From positions 23,226,417 through 23,290,416 of the forward strand of contig OY727098.1 of assembly GCA_963402885.1 (NCBI GenBank): a stretch of DNA of 64,000 bases, written 5' to 3'. Positions 12,601 through 26,400 of this stretch are shown piece after piece. A program made the translations under genes and the position numbers. Each line of letters starts with the position of its first letter. Within the stretch, counting starts at the first letter, position 1. This DNA comes from Antedon bifida. Lineage: Eukaryota; Echinodermata; Crinoidea; Comatulida; Antedonidae. The notes under the pieces are model-generated. The model had not been told where the DNA came from. It saw only the letters and a program-made list of their open reading frames with translations, and did no database searches.

Positions 12601-15600
12601 CTACTATGTTATTGCAATTCCTGTTTTATCTTACTTATAGTTTGGTAGAAGCAAAGGTAAATTTCTCTGTGAAAAGTTTTCTTCTCAAGTTAGAGAAACA
12701 CCTATCCTCTCCAGATTGTGTATCATTCCATATACAAGTAAGTTGGAAGAAGAAGAAGGTTAAACTAAAAGATGGACAGACATTTTAAACCAAGGATTAA
12801 ATTTTATGTTATGAAAACAAAATCTAGTAGTACAGTAGATAGGTAGTGTTAGATGATTCATGAAATATACTAATTAAATTGATGTCTTTTGCACAGATAT
12901 TCCCTGGCATACCCCATCATCATGAGTTCAATTTAAAGAGATGAGCTCTGTCAATAATATTTATTTATTTACAATAATATTGTGTTTTTAAACACATTAG
13001 CTTGTACTGTTGATAACATGTAATTTGAGATGAGCTGTTTCAATAATATTTAGTTTTGTTCTTGTTGTTTTTCAGATTTTATATTCCAATAGTGAACATA
13101 ATGGCAGATTGAGGCCAGAAATTAGTCAAACACATGACTTCCAGCTCCAATGTAAGGGTAGCATTAAAGGAGGTAAGATCTCTTAAACTGATCAATTTCC
13201 ATGTTTAGCTCTGTCTAAACTGTGACTGTGTCTAAAATGTGACGTACCTAAATATGGTAGTGATGTACTCAAATATGGTAGTGATATACCCAAATATGGT
13301 AGTGATATGACATCATCTTGTCCATATATACATATTTGGTAGCACAAGTGTGGGAAATGAAGGGGTAAAATTAGTAGTTTAGTCCCTGGCCCGTCCAGTG
13401 TCAAAATGTAATTTATCGCACAATTTTAGCAGGGATTTTAGCTGTACTGGATGCTATGCCCATCGCTAAATTGATCCTACCTGAAAATTAGCCGCCTATG
13501 TTATAGCAAACCCTGTCACAAACGGTTCCCCTTTTGTCGAGAACTAGTACAAATATTGCGCCCTCTCTGGCATGGCCTTTTTCCTGTCCTCTTGGTAGTT
13601 CAAGTCCATAGTATTTTTCAGTAAAACAGGTAGCACACATACCTCATGTCCCCCCGAGCTTGCTGTGCCAAGCAGGCAATTAAAGACTTGGTTATGTATA
13701 CACATTTCCCATTGTTCATACAGTAATTGCTTATTTTGTATTCCTCATAGGCAAATTGAATTTCAGTACAACCAGAAACTTAATGATTATGTTTGACGTT
13801 GTTGTAACTATGTTGTCCATCCTATCACTGTTACTGTGCTTAAGGTCACTGTGTAATGCTCACAAGATGAAAAAGGTATACTAATTTTGAAAAGTTTTAA
13901 ATACAAAATTGAATATATATTATATATTGTATTGTGCAATATTTAATTTATTGACCTCCTTTAAATCAAAGACATTTATTATCAGCTTGGACTTTGACTT
14001 TACTACATGATTTCATTCATTGCATTCAATGCGCCATGATCATTTAAATTTTGATGGAAACCGGTGCAATATAAGATTTCCTTATTAGTATTTATTTAAA
14101 TAATTATTTGAGTTTATTAGATAAGAACAACTCCAAGTCAACTTAGCTGTAAGGAAACTGGCCCTACCACATAATGCCACGGCTTAGTACAATGAGCTTA
14201 CGCACAGAATGAAATATGGGATTTACCTATTTTATTCAACTGCCTGTGTTAAAGTTTATTAATTTTAGTAATTGAAGGAAAACTTTATTTGAATGTATTT
14301 TTTATTGTATTGGCATCTCAGACTCCCCCTTTTTATGGCAACTCAACAAATCAAAAATACTATAACTTTATAGCATACTAAAAAAACCAATCACAAGCGA
14401 TGGATTATTCGAAGTGTCACTTTTCATTGGTCAACTCGCTTGCGTTGCTTTTACGTCCTTACGTTGCGTCCTAGTGGGAACCAAGCTTTACAATCAATCA
14501 AACAATCTTTTATATTTGTAATTTGCAGAAAACACTCAAGTTCTTTGAGAAACATTTTGAGAAGTCTCTAACTTCAAGTGATCGGCTGAAGTTCTATGAT
14601 TTTTGGCTTATTGAGATTTTAATCAGTGATGTGTTGGTGATTTTTGGTTCAATGTGGAAGCTACAAATTGAAGAGAAGGTGAGATTAAGTTTAAAACAAA
14701 TGCGTAGGATGAACATTTTTCATGTTCCGTTCACATCATCAAATCTGCTCTTATATCAGCCAATCAGATATGCAAGTTTGAACCTGAACTCATTATGCAG
14801 TCACGCATCACTACATGTTGGTAATTGCGCAAGTTAATCATATCAACTCATTTTTTTATTTTACATTGATGATCCTCTTATTAAAAATCAGTCTATTACC
14901 ATCACATATTCTATCATAAAAACTATACTTTATTAAAAAAATATTTTTTTTTGTATATACTGTACTAATAATATTTTTGAACACATACGGCAGCCATTCC
15001 CCGCCCTGCTAAAATCACTTTACTCGCTCCTTGTTGACTCTCCAGTTGTCATACAACTCTATGGAATTTTTACAGTATATAGTCTAAATCTAAAGCCGCG
15101 TTTCTATCTATTTTAATTCCCAGCTGATAATAATACATAGAGTGTGGGTAAGAATCAATTACTGTATTGACTTGGGTATAATAAATTACTGCAAAGTCCA
15201 ACCCCCAAATTGACTAGAGTATGAGCTTATACCTTAGTCAGTATGGTAATTCACACTTTTTGAAGTATAATTAGCATTGAGCTTAAATGATTCGCCTTCA
15301 ATGGTGGAGCAGATCACATCTTTTTTTTTGTATAGAATAGTTATTTTTCTGCTTCTTTGCTTTATTCTCTTTTAACATGAAGATGTCCATGATCATTTAC
15401 CTTCATACTATAACAATAATGCAATTCAGCTGTTTTGTGTGTCACATGTAACGTCGTCTATGTACAATGTTTGTTGTTTTACAACGCCGTATCATCATCC
15501 TAACCAATCGTTTTTAAATTCATGATCATACACTTTAAAAAAATGCAATGTGTTTTTGTATGCAGTGACAATATTTGATGATTATACGTTTCTAGAGAAA

Positions 15601-18600
15601 TTTGCTAGATTAAAAAAAATTGCCATGAGCTGTTAAAATGAAAATGGCCACCAATCTTTTGAATGGGATTGTGAAGCCAATAATGTGCAGCACTATCTAT
15701 ACACAGTTTCACTTTTTTTAACATTAATATTTTCATCTAAATCATTTGTTTTTATAAATTATTTTCATTAAACTAATACCTCCATAAGAAGTGTAGGGTT
15801 AGGTGTAGCATCTGCAAACCCCACCACCTGCCAGTACTAATCTAGGCCTACATGAAAAATATGCAATGTAGATAGTACAGTAGAACTTAGTAAGTTCATA
15901 AAATTACTTGCTCTTTTTATGAATAAACACTCCACTGTATTAAAAATAGACAGTTGCTCAACTCTAAAATTCATTAGTGTACTTAAATATTTACAGGTGT
16001 TTAAATATAAATAACCTTAAATATAAATAAATAAAGCTTGTTTGTAGTAGAAAGTAGAAATTGCTACTATAAAAATGTTATGCTTTAGATGCATCATACA
16101 ATTAAACATTATTTTGATTTATTTTTGTTTCCTGTTATTGACATAAATAGAAGGCTTATAAAGTAAAATCAACTTTCAGTCTAGTAGACGAAAACATTGT
16201 TTTGCATTGGATTTTTGCTATGCTACACTGGCTAAATTATTCCAAGAATGAAGTCAAAACCATACATTAATAAAATTTTCGCGTACCTTCAACCCCCACA
16301 TAGCAACCAGCCTATGCCTTTGAAAACTATATAGAATTATAGAAATGTTTTAATGAGTTGAAAGATTGACGGTTTTAATTAACCAAGATGAAGCCGAAAC
16401 TATTAGGGCATTCAGGCTTTCAATGAATGCAAAACAATATTTAATTAATCTCTAAAGAGTTTAACTGCGCAATTCAAAGTCAAGGGACCAGTGGCCGTAT
16501 TAAGTTAACTTAACTTAAATGAGATAGTTCCCTTACATAAATTAATATTTAACTTAACTCAATAAAGTATTTCCCTTAAATTGATTATCACTTTAGATAG
16601 GAGATATTTTAAATTTTAAGTGTTTCCCAAGTATCCTAAGTGTGAATGGTGAATACGGCCATTAAAGATTTGGTTATCTAACCATATTTAGTTGTATATA
16701 TTCCAAGATGGATAACAGAGTTTATGTCACGGTTACATTTTATAGGTGTAATAACTTTAAATCATAATTGCTAATATTTCTATATCATATCTGTATCATT
16801 CCAATATTTTAACTAATGATTAATAATATTAATAATCATTTTAACTCATCCACATTCCCTAACTCTCATAGCATTTTGATTAATTTGATTGGTGGTTGAG
16901 AGAATTTAACTTTTGTTCCATGAAACACAGACTGACTTGATGACACTCATTTCTCGAGATTTGCTGTTGTGTCCAGTACCAGATCATCTGTGTTGTCATG
17001 TACACAACAATTCCTTGATGCTATACAAGACTTCCATGTACTGTTGAAGAACACCCTTGACATTATAACATATTTTTCTAATGTGCCACTGTAATCTTCA
17101 AGTTGTCATCAGATACACAAGCTTTAACAAGTAGACGACCACTAAACCTTATTGGCATTGTAAATCTACCACCTCATATGAAACATAAACTCCTGGTTCA
17201 CATCGTATAAGCTACTATATAACTTAAATTTAATATAGTACACCTAGTGTTTTGTGTTCTACTCCCCACCTAAAAAATGGTTACAGACTGCATCAAAATC
17301 ACAATCAGCAAGTTTTACAGGAGTCCATATATTTGTTATTTTATTTTCCCTTTATATTCATTTATTATGAGCACTGTAATTTCCATTATATTAGATAATA
17401 AAAGGAATCCCTATCTGTATTTCAGTGACATATCGCCCAAAAAAAATAAAAATATACAGTATTTTTAATAGGAATTGACTTATAGAGTCCTGATGGGATC
17501 ATCATTTCAAGAGAATCACATGTTTGAGCTCATCCTTTATTTTATTTTCAGCCCTTTTGAGTTACAGTATACTGTCTCTTTAATAAAAATGTCTTTCTTT
17601 TAAAAAAGAATTCTTCAAGTTACGATTTATGCAGTATATTACTTGGTATTGGGTGCCTACTGGTCTGGTGCGGAATCTTAAGATATTTAGGTTTCTCTTC
17701 TAAATACAATGTAAGTAGTAAACAATATTGGCTTTTGAATTAATATTAAATGTTCTTATTAAAACTGTGTTTTTTAATCAATTTAAAATATCATAAAAAC
17801 ACATTTACATTCTAGAAATCGATACTAAATTGTGAATAAATTCATTACACTAAAATTGACATTTTTTTCTGGATATGTTAAAAATTGCACTCTTGATGAC
17901 ATAGGCATTCAATGGAATAGTTATTGAATGACTCACAATCCTCCAATAAAATGACAAGGATCTACTCAGTTGTGTTACAACACATATTATATGTATGTTT
18001 GATTCTTGCAGATTTTGATCTTGACAATGAAGAATGCGATGCCTAATATGTTGAGGTTCTTGCTTTGTGCTGGCGCAATATACATGGGTTATGCATTCTG
18101 TGGTTGGATAGTTTTAGGTCCTTATCATTACAAAGTAAGTTATTGATGTCAACTGAAAATGTTTCATACATTATTATATGTTCTTGAGAAATATGTCACA
18201 CATAAGTTTACACATTAGTAACAGATTTAGAGTGGTTGCAGATTTAGCATGGTTGCAAATGTTTTGAGAGATTCAGAGTGGTTGGAGATTTAGAGAGATA
18301 CTGTATAGAGTGGTTGCAGATTTAGCATGGTTGAAGATTTAGAGTGGTTGCAGATTTAGAGTGGTTGCAGATTTAGAGTGGTTGCAGATTAGAATGATTG
18401 TAGATCTTGCCTGATATATAAAATGTTTAGCTCATTAACAAAAAAGAGATGGAAGAGCTTATATTATTTTAATCATGTTAATGGAAACTTTTGTAACATT
18501 TTTTCCCCTCAGTTTCGAACCTTAATTCGGTCAGTGGAGTGTATGTATTCTCTTGTGAATGGAGATGATATGTTTGCTACATTTGCTGAAATGTCTGAAA

Positions 18601-19809
18601 AGAGTGTCATGGTTTGGTACTTCAGTAAGGCTTATCTCTACTCCTTCATTAGTCTTTTCATATACGTTGTTCTCAGTTTGTTTATCGCAGTCATCATGGA
18701 TACGTATGAAACACTGAAAGTAAGTTCATAATTATATCACACATAAGTGTATCCTTACCATTTGATTGATTGATTTCAAATCACATTCATTATTTCCTAT
18801 CATTTCAATGATTGAAAAATACTAATTGTACCATCACCTTTTTGTAAATATTATTTTGTACAACATGGTAGGCTGGTGAATAAAACAAAAAATAATCAAA
18901 AACTAACCTGTAGTGTGCGCCATACCCTCCAATATTTCCAATTGTTAAAAACCTGACTATCCTATACTCACCTAATATCCATTCAATGGATAAAAATCAT
19001 TATTGGAGCATGAAAATGCAATCAAAGGACTTTGACGTTTTCAAGTAATTCAGGAAATCGGATATGTTTTAATGTCATAAAAGATTTTGGTAGATTTTCC
19101 AGTTTTCATAGAGTCTGGTATTGTGAAAGTTGGCTTAAACAATGTAATTTTGCATAAGTTCCTGAATATGATTCTGACAAAATGCTTTTCTAGGATTACC
19201 AACAAAATGGATGGCCAACCAGTGAGTTGACATCATTCGTGGAAATGTGTACGGATCTTCCAGAATCTGGTACATTCAGAGTACAGTCAGATGAATCAAG
19301 TTTATTTTCTTGTTGTCCTCTAAGGTCAGTTAAATGATTTTCTTTTCATTTCTTTCTTTCAAACAACCACGAATGTAAGAATAAACATTCCCATAAAAGA
19401 CTTTTGTACTTTTAGATACTATCTAAATTAATTAACTTGACAAATTGCGAAAACTCACTAATTGTAATTGGCAGTTGGAGTCTTTAATACTTTAACTATT
19501 TTCATATTAAAGGTTTAAATATATAATAAACATCAATGAGAAACTTTATTTATTTTTAAATACGCATCCAACAGTGAGTAACTCGCCAATTACAGGATGT
19601 AAAAACTACTTCATAAGTCAAATTTGAGAGAGAGGGTTCAAAGAGTTGTGAGTTACATCCCTGGCACTAGGTCAGGATTGAACCCCGGACCTTGGGATTG
19701 GAAGGCAAGCATGTTAACCACCAACATTTCTAAATGGATATCCTTTTTATTTGTTCTTTTTTTTTTCAGGAGAGACGATGATACACAACCAGATAACCTT
19801 ATACGGTGA
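9646..19809 (+). CDS. MCOLN: Mucolipin (TRPML family endolysosomal cation channel)
   Basis: Thirteen coding exons join in frame to about 580 aa, the usual mucolipin length: 9646-9885, 10618-10809, 11853-12000, 12260-12350, 12641-12737, 13076-13172, 13751-13875, 14529-14678, 17609-17710, 18012-18134, 18513-18719, 19194-19324, 19770-19809. A noncoding first exon probably ends at 6686. Mucolipins are PI(3,5)P2-gated Ca2+/cation channels of endosomes and lysosomes. Seen: the N-terminal basic cluster [13 protein letters not shown] before TM1, a large luminal domain with paired cysteines (DICQTYY, TDCWKI, SPDCVSF, LQCKGS), TM2 in the 13751 exon, GFSSKYN then [12 protein letters not shown], the pore signature NGDDMFATF, and [15 protein letters not shown] in the last TM. 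The C-terminal SCCPL is a possible palmitoylation site. The start is the first ATG after the 9631 acceptor. Which of the vertebrate paralogues 1-3 it matches cannot be said. Confidence 0.93.
11128..11318. mobile_element. MITE-like element (GGGGCGGATCCAG ends), mucolipin intron 2
   Basis: The left end TAGGGGCGGATCCAG and the right end CGCCTAAATCCGCGCCTG are imperfect inverted repeats bounding 191 bp. No clear target duplication. Confidence 0.5.
13195..13400. mobile_element. MITE-like element with internal triplicated AAATATGGTAGTGAT, mucolipin intron 6
   Basis: Minus-strand relative of 32797-32934: it shares the GATGTCATATCACTACCATA core and a CTGTCTAAAC end. Internally the AAATATGGTAGTGAT unit is tandemly repeated three times at about 22-bp spacing. 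Confidence 0.55.
14679..17608 (+). other. Mucolipin intron 8 (long, no gene seen)
   Basis: A 2.9-kb intron between the IEEK exon and the [12 protein letters not shown] exon. Apart from the MITE-like element at 16492-16661 it is AT-rich with no supported coding sequence. Confidence 0.5.
16492..16661. mobile_element. MITE-like element with TGGCCGTATT ends, mucolipin intron 8
   Basis: TGGCCGTATT and AATACGGCCA form 10-bp perfect terminal inverted repeats 170 bp apart. The interior is AT-rich and noncoding. Confidence 0.55.
18221..18408. repeat. 17-bp minisatellite in mucolipin intron 10
   Basis: Repeated units of GAGTGGTTGCAGATTTA, several exact and several diverged, lie between exons 18012-18134 and 18513-18719. 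Confidence 0.85.
19650..19725 (-). repeat. tRNA-derived SINE-like fragment (minus strand)
   Basis: On the minus strand it reads TGGTTAACATGCTTGCC followed by GGTCCGGGGTTCAATCC, which fits polymerase III A-box and B-box spacing. A related plus-strand copy is at 38985-39130. It sits in mucolipin intron 12. Confidence 0.55.
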
Positions 19810-19959
19810 TGTCAATTATTTTCCACAAATATATTTTAGTATGAACTTTATAAGTAATGTATCATACCGTATGACTTTGATATTTGTCATACTGTTTGCA
19901 ACTGTTTGCCACTAAGTTGTTAAATAATAAGCAATAATTCTATAGCTTACTGTACAATA

Positions 19960-20275
19960 CAGTTATAGGTAAGGAAACTGGTGTTCCATGTACACTGTAC
20001 AAATACAGCATAGACGCCAGTTGAACTTTAAAAAATTTAAAATTGTTTCTTTCAATTCATATTTCAATGTATGATATATTGTAAAAATTATACATTTTGA
20101 ACAAATAGTATGTACAGATAATTAATTATAGGTAAGGAAACTGGTGTTCCACGTACACTGTACAAATACAGCATAGACTAAAATGTTGAACATTAAAACA
20201 AGAAAAAAACTTAAAATTGTTTTCAATGTATGATATATTGTACAAATTTTATATTTTGAACAAATAGCATGTTTA
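19960..20275. repeat. Tandem duplication of about 160 bp in the mucolipin 3' UTR
   Basis: The segment starting TATAGGTAAGGAAACTGGTG occurs at about 19964 and again at about 20130. Both copies carry the stretch ending ACAAATACAGCATAGAC and later TTTGAACAAATAG, so the unit is about 160-166 bp. Confidence 0.8.
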
Positions 20276-21959
20276 ACTAAATTAAATTGCCATATTTGCC
20301 TTATTAGATAAAGCAATATAATTCCATATTAAATAGAATGATGGACAATGTTTATATTTATGAATCTGCTTAAATATTCTGTACAGAAAATATGTTTGTC
20401 TTCAATGTTTAACATGTTTGCATTCTTAAAACCTTGTTTTCAAATTAATGCTAAAATTGTTGATATTGTTGCCATTTTTCATTGCTAAAAAAACAGCATG
20501 TAAATTGAACCTGCCAAATTATCCTGTCCCTTGTTCTTTGATTTGTGTAATCATTAGCAACATATTTTATAAGAGCCTGGGCAGGTTGAATTACCCGATT
20601 GTTTGCACATGAGTTTAGCAAATTGCCTTGTAACCTTATGAAATAAAAACTATTGGCCCAGAGTCAACCATATAAAGTCATTATTTTCTATCAACATGGT
20701 CCATGTGCATCTAATGCCTTGTTTTGTAGTTTGTTATCAGCAAATAACCTACTGTAATGCTTACAGTCGAGCATGCAAATAGAAAACATTATGTTAGATG
20801 GATGGTCAACCGTGCCGATAGAAAATAATAATTTACATGCACTGTTCACCGTGCCAATAGTCAGTTAAAGTACACTTTGTACTAATGCCTTTAAATGTAT
20901 AAGTAAGTTTGTGTTCAAATTCAAATTGTATAATTTAGGAGGTGTTCAGATGTGATAATATGGTGCTAGAATAATAGTTTTGTCTGAATTGGGAGCAGGA
21001 ATTCCAATATACATTTTAGATTAGAATATATCCATTTTTTTTTCCAATTCGTAGCTGGATATTCAGTATTAATCATTTAGAGTTATTACTTACAACTAGA
21101 GAGTCAAGCATCACTGAAAAAGCAAACCACCATTAGGAGGGACCATTAAATACTGTATTAAATACAGATCCTGTATGCCCACTAATTCACATACCACTAC
21201 ATCTGATTGTTGAGCGTTAGGTGCTATAAATACATTTGGTTTTCATACAATTTTTATCCTAATAATATTTTTGAACAGATACTATTTTTAGGAGTCCATG
21301 AAGCCATCACTTTGCTGTCACTTGGTTGACTCTCTAGTTTTATAAAACGTACACTATAATGATAGATATGTTCAGATATTCTAAGGGAACAAATGTATTA
21401 AATCATATTGATTTTGTTACCATTTATATCTGCCTAAAGGGATTTAAAGAATAATCTTTACATTTATTTTGTGTTGTGCATTCTAAAATCTTGTATTGTA
21501 TCTTTAGAACCTTATAAATGTCTTTTTATTTTCATTTTATCTGAAATAAATGTTAGGTATTAAATTAAACACAACCTTATTGTAGTTATCGTAATTGTAG
21601 TTAAACATGATATCTGTATTCTGCACTCTGTTTTAATGTAAAAAACATAGGTTCCATAAAAAACATAAGAATCATTTATTTTTGTTATGGCTCTTGTTTG
21701 TCTGATGTTGAGTTCTAGTTTGATAATTATAATTGATTCAGGGATAAAGTTTTGTTTTGGAATTATATCTTAGTCTTCCATTCCTCTGTGAGAAATCAGT
21801 CCCAGCTTCTTGGGGCAGAGGCTATTGTGTATGCTTTGACTGTAATTTCACTAACAAACACTAATGTCTCTGAAATGTATTTGTGTTCGGGCCCATGTTG
21901 CGACCCTGATGTTATTGCATTTATATAATGCTATTTTTGTAATTAAATAACTTTTCATC

Positions 21960-21965
21960 AATAAA
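21960..21965 (+). promoter_or_regulatory. Polyadenylation signal, mucolipin
   Basis: AATAAA followed by an A-rich tract, about 2.1 kb after the stop codon. Inferred from position. Confidence 0.5.
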
Positions 21966-23430
21966 AAAAGTAAGTCAAATTCTTGTCTCTTGTACTCTTG
22001 TACCAACAAAAATTTAAGATCACTTTAGATAGATTTTGATGTATTGAAATTATTCCTACAAAATTGAATTGAAAATGTACATAAACTCCTGTAAAATCAG
22101 ACCCTTTAGCAATTTAGCAATGAGTAGAAAGAATTACTGTATTAGACAACATTTTGGTTTGGAAGTTTAAAAATTCAGGGAGTATGAATTTGATGTTAAA
22201 TGAAGTATGTATATGAAACTTGGACATTTTAAAAGGTGACGCTAGACTTTAACAAAATTCCAAAATGCAATATATATTTAAAAATACAAAAATGCATATG
22301 ATTTATTTTCATCTAGCCAGTAAAATTGATTTAAATACAATTTAAAAAATAAACACATTTCAGTAATACTCAATTTTAACCATTTGGAATAACACATCCT
22401 TAAGTATTCTAATAAGATCACAATACCAAAATACCTGTCATGAATACAGTACTCTTATTTATAATGAATAAGACCATACCACAAGGTACTAGTCAGTTTC
22501 TGTAAGTTAATTTATATAATTAAAATGTTTTCAAATACAAATCTATAATATTGCATTATGTGTATCAAAGAGTTTGCTTACTCTACTGTAAATTTCAAAA
22601 CATAGACTTTGTCAATTACTGGAATGTGTCCAATGTTTTAGAATGTGTTTATTATACACAATACAAATTGTTTTCATAAGTTAAGTACTATTAATGTCCT
22701 TAATACCGAAAAATCATGTTGTTTTACATTGAACATTGTTTTAAACATGGTAGCCTCTTAAAATTTAGGTTGAATATTTTAAAAATCCTGTATCCAGCAC
22801 TGAATAATAAAACTGTTATTTTTTTATTACTATAAGTACTAAAAACATTTAAAAAAGTTAAACTCAATTAAGTTGGCAGTTATGAATATATTCAATTCAA
22901 ATATTATGTAACCTTTTATCACATACACTCATCATATCTTTAACAATTCATTGCTTAAAAATATAAATTAAAAGTTTACTATGATTTAAATAGCACCCAA
23001 GTCAGTGACACAAAATGTAGCAAATAAAAATGGCATTAATACATAAATTAATTTGAAAATGATAATCAGTAATTCCCTGATTCTTAAATCAAATCAATTA
23101 AATAAACTTTTATTCCTTAAGTTCCATGATATAATGCAAAAATAATTAGTTACTTAATGTAATGGATGTATAAAGTTTCAAAAGGAATCATTATTATTGT
23201 GGCAAAATGGAAAGCTTAAACAATAAAATAATCTACAGACTGCAGCAAAGTAGTCTACAGTATTCCTTATATTAATGAAGTTTCTGGGAAAGAATGACTG
23301 CAACAACTTAAACAAATTAAAGCTTTGGTTTCAACTACTCTAGGACACAAAACAGTATTTTGAATATTCTATTGCTTGTGATTGGTCGAATTACTTGTGT
23401 GTACAAACTCTAATTGGCAACTTCAAGTTA
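21966..23430. other. Convergent intergenic region / 3' UTR of the DED-propeller gene
   Basis: AT-rich DNA between the 3' ends of mucolipin (plus) and the DED-propeller gene (minus). Part of it is probably the minus-strand 3' UTR; a minus-strand AATAAA is present near 23107. I see no gene or clear repeat in it. Confidence 0.45.
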
Positions 23431-26400
23431 TTAGTACTGGTATATGTTGATTGAATTACCATAGACTACAGCGAGATGCCCATTGAAAGCTGAAAGTCCA
23501 AGTGAGCATTCCTCACTATAAATTGCCTTAACAAATTTAAAATCTTTGTCGTACATTAAAATACGACTTTTCATACCTAAGAAAATATTATACTCCTCAT
23601 CAACACAAACAGCATAATCACATTTCAAAGACTTAACACACATATTAGATTTCATATCAAGAACTTCAACAAAGCAAGTGTTGCTAGAAATCTCTGAGTC
23701 ATCTTCATCTCCTGATGATGAATGTGTGGCTTTGTTGTTACAAATGAACAATTTATCATTTGTATTTGTAACATCAAGAAACCAGGGTGATATTGATACT
23801 GTTCTGTTATCAGGAGTAGAAAGAATTGTAATTTGTTTACACAACTTTTCGTTTATGTAATGATTAACGTAATTTCCTACATTGTTTGACACATAAACAT
23901 GGACATTCCCCGATTCTTTTGAAACTGCAATACCTTGTGGTATTCCTTTATCGCCAAAATCTCCTTTGCCAAATTGGCTTTTTTCCCATTTCATTTCATT
24001 TAACATATCAAGAACAATAATTTCTTTTGCATTTGTCTCTGTAAGGAAAATTTTACTATCAATGCAGCATATATTAAAAAATTTACTCTTATCACCTGTT
24101 GAAAAACAGTCACAACTACTACTACGATCAAATCTGACAATTGTGTTTGTGTTGTTGCAACAAAGAAGGTACTTTCTTTGAGAGGTGAAGCATACATCAA
24201 ATACATGTTGAGGTTCCTGCCACTTCATGATTTCTGTCAAGTTGAAATCAATTGGTTTTGAAATGTTTTCACCACAAACATACACTGGGCCCAATCTCCA
24301 CAATCCTGTATTTTCACTTTTACACTTAAATTGTAAGGTACAACGGTTTTCCAACTGACTCTTATCCAATTCATAACTACCTTGATTCTCAGAGTCTTGC
24401 AGAATTAAATGTGCTGATACAGGTGTATCTTCATGACTTTTGGTTACAGGATTACCAGCAGAATCTCTTAAATCAACTTCTACCCTTATTGTTTCATTGT
24501 TTTCAAATTTACATATTTTAGGAAAGCTGATAGAACATTTACTAGTATCTACTGGTAGGTAATCAACACACTGACAATATTCATTAACCATGTCTTTAAA
24601 TTTTTTCAAATCATCCTGAATATTACTTATTGGTTTGAAATAACCAATGCAATCTGGACAACATCCTTTAATTTCATCCATCAACGAATCAGAAATTGAT
24701 GTCTTTCTGATCTCTTTTAAATAAAGTTCCAATTGTTTAATTTTCTGTTCAAGTTTTGAAATTTTATTTTGTTTCTTTTTTTCAAGACCACGTATGTGTA
24801 CACTTACCACATCATCAATCTTATTTTTCATATCCTTGCCAGTCTGTACAAGGCGATCTCTACATTTTTCTGCTGTTTTATTTACACATTTCTTCGTCTC
24901 CCTACATTTTATTAGTTGTGTTTCTATCTGCTTCTCTAGCAACTGATGTTCATAGGGCAAACCTAACAAAATAGAGTGAACTATTAAATTAACTTTTTCA
25001 GGCTTAACGAAACAAGGCTGGATTCTGATTTTCATTATAGATATGGTGAGACCAAAACAGTATTTGGATTTTGTGGAGGATATCGAACAAACAAAAAATT
25101 TAAATTTGATAATTTTCAGTTAATAAAACAACAACTTTATGAAACAATCTGTTCATTTTAAAAAGGAAGTAAAATCAATAAATGGGCTTTTATTACACTA
25201 TGTTAAAGTAAACAGATTAAATTTATACTTTTTATTTAAGTTTTTTAAGAACAAGATATCAATCGATAAAATAAAATACTCTACGCCTTTTAGAATTTCA
25301 TCTATAATTTATTATCAATAAAATTCAACATTTCTTTCCCAGTAGTTTACTATCTAAGTTCAGCAGTTCAGGATATAGGCCAACTGATAAAGGTATTTCA
25401 GTGGAATTTAAAGTTAATTTCCATATATTTTTTCATATGTTCTATAATTAACAATGACATACTCTAAAATGTAGTTCTCTAACTAGGTGTACATAGGTTT
25501 AGGCTAGTTTGTAGGCTCTACTCGTAGCCTGGGAACAGAAGTAATGTACAAACATCGTATCCTAGCCAGTACTGATCCTACATGTAGCTATAAATACAGT
25601 AGGCTTAGCCTCATGCCATTTCATTTCTGAATTAATTATCTTTTTGGCAGAATCTGTTAATTCAAGTGGAAGTGGAAGAGATTCTTTTTTCAATTTTTCA
25701 ATTTTTTTCTTCACAATCAACTCTAGCGCACCTAAAGTGGGTGCATTACAAAAGCAAAATAGGAAGATATCAAATCCGTGCTCAATACATGCCAGTATTT
25801 AAATCGGGCTGCTTATTATTAGAATCAAATTATTTGTCACATTTTTAACCATTTAAAGATGAAAAAATTATCGCAATAAGCCCACATAGTTTTTACAAAA
25901 AATAGTTAATAGTTTAAAAATAGACCAAAAATGCCAGGATTTTTTTTTTTTTACAGTTTTATTTTAAGTCACTTACTTTCACCCAAATCTGTTGGATTGC
26001 TGCTATCCGTTGTGTCAATATCTACAGGTTCTTGTTCAATAACACCAATAAAACTACTCTTGAATTTTTCCACTGAAAAAAGGTATGGTAAAAAGGTATT
26101 AAAAAGGGTATTTTCCAAAATCATAGAATCACTTAATTTTACATAATTGATTTTTTTTAAAACAATTTTTAAATAACAATATTAGCTCAAATAATTGATT
26201 TTCTACTCAAAGTCTAATTTCATTTACCGGTATATATTCTTTTTTAATTTACATATTCTTTTTTTTTCATTTATTTTAAAAACAAGTATTTTGAATAACA
26301 GTTAGTACACCATTAGATCAGCTACATATCATTTGGTGACCTCCAATCATTTTAGGCCTATATATTTGTCTACTCAAATCTAATTTAATTTATTCTATTC

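Larger units (their letters stand above)
19810..21965 (+). other. Mucolipin 3' UTR
   Basis: No coding exon follows the stop at 19807-19809. AATAAA at 21960-21965 is a good polyadenylation signal; an earlier AATAAA near 20642 could give a shorter UTR. It holds a tandem duplication at 19960-20275. The exact end is inferred. Confidence 0.5.

Noticed and set aside
17277-17468. 63-codon frame in mucolipin intron 8
   Set aside because: AT-rich chance frame; mucolipin exons on both sides join without it.
24000-24206. Small frames inside the propeller exon
   Set aside because: Overlap the 1.5-kb coding exon in other frames; no independent support.
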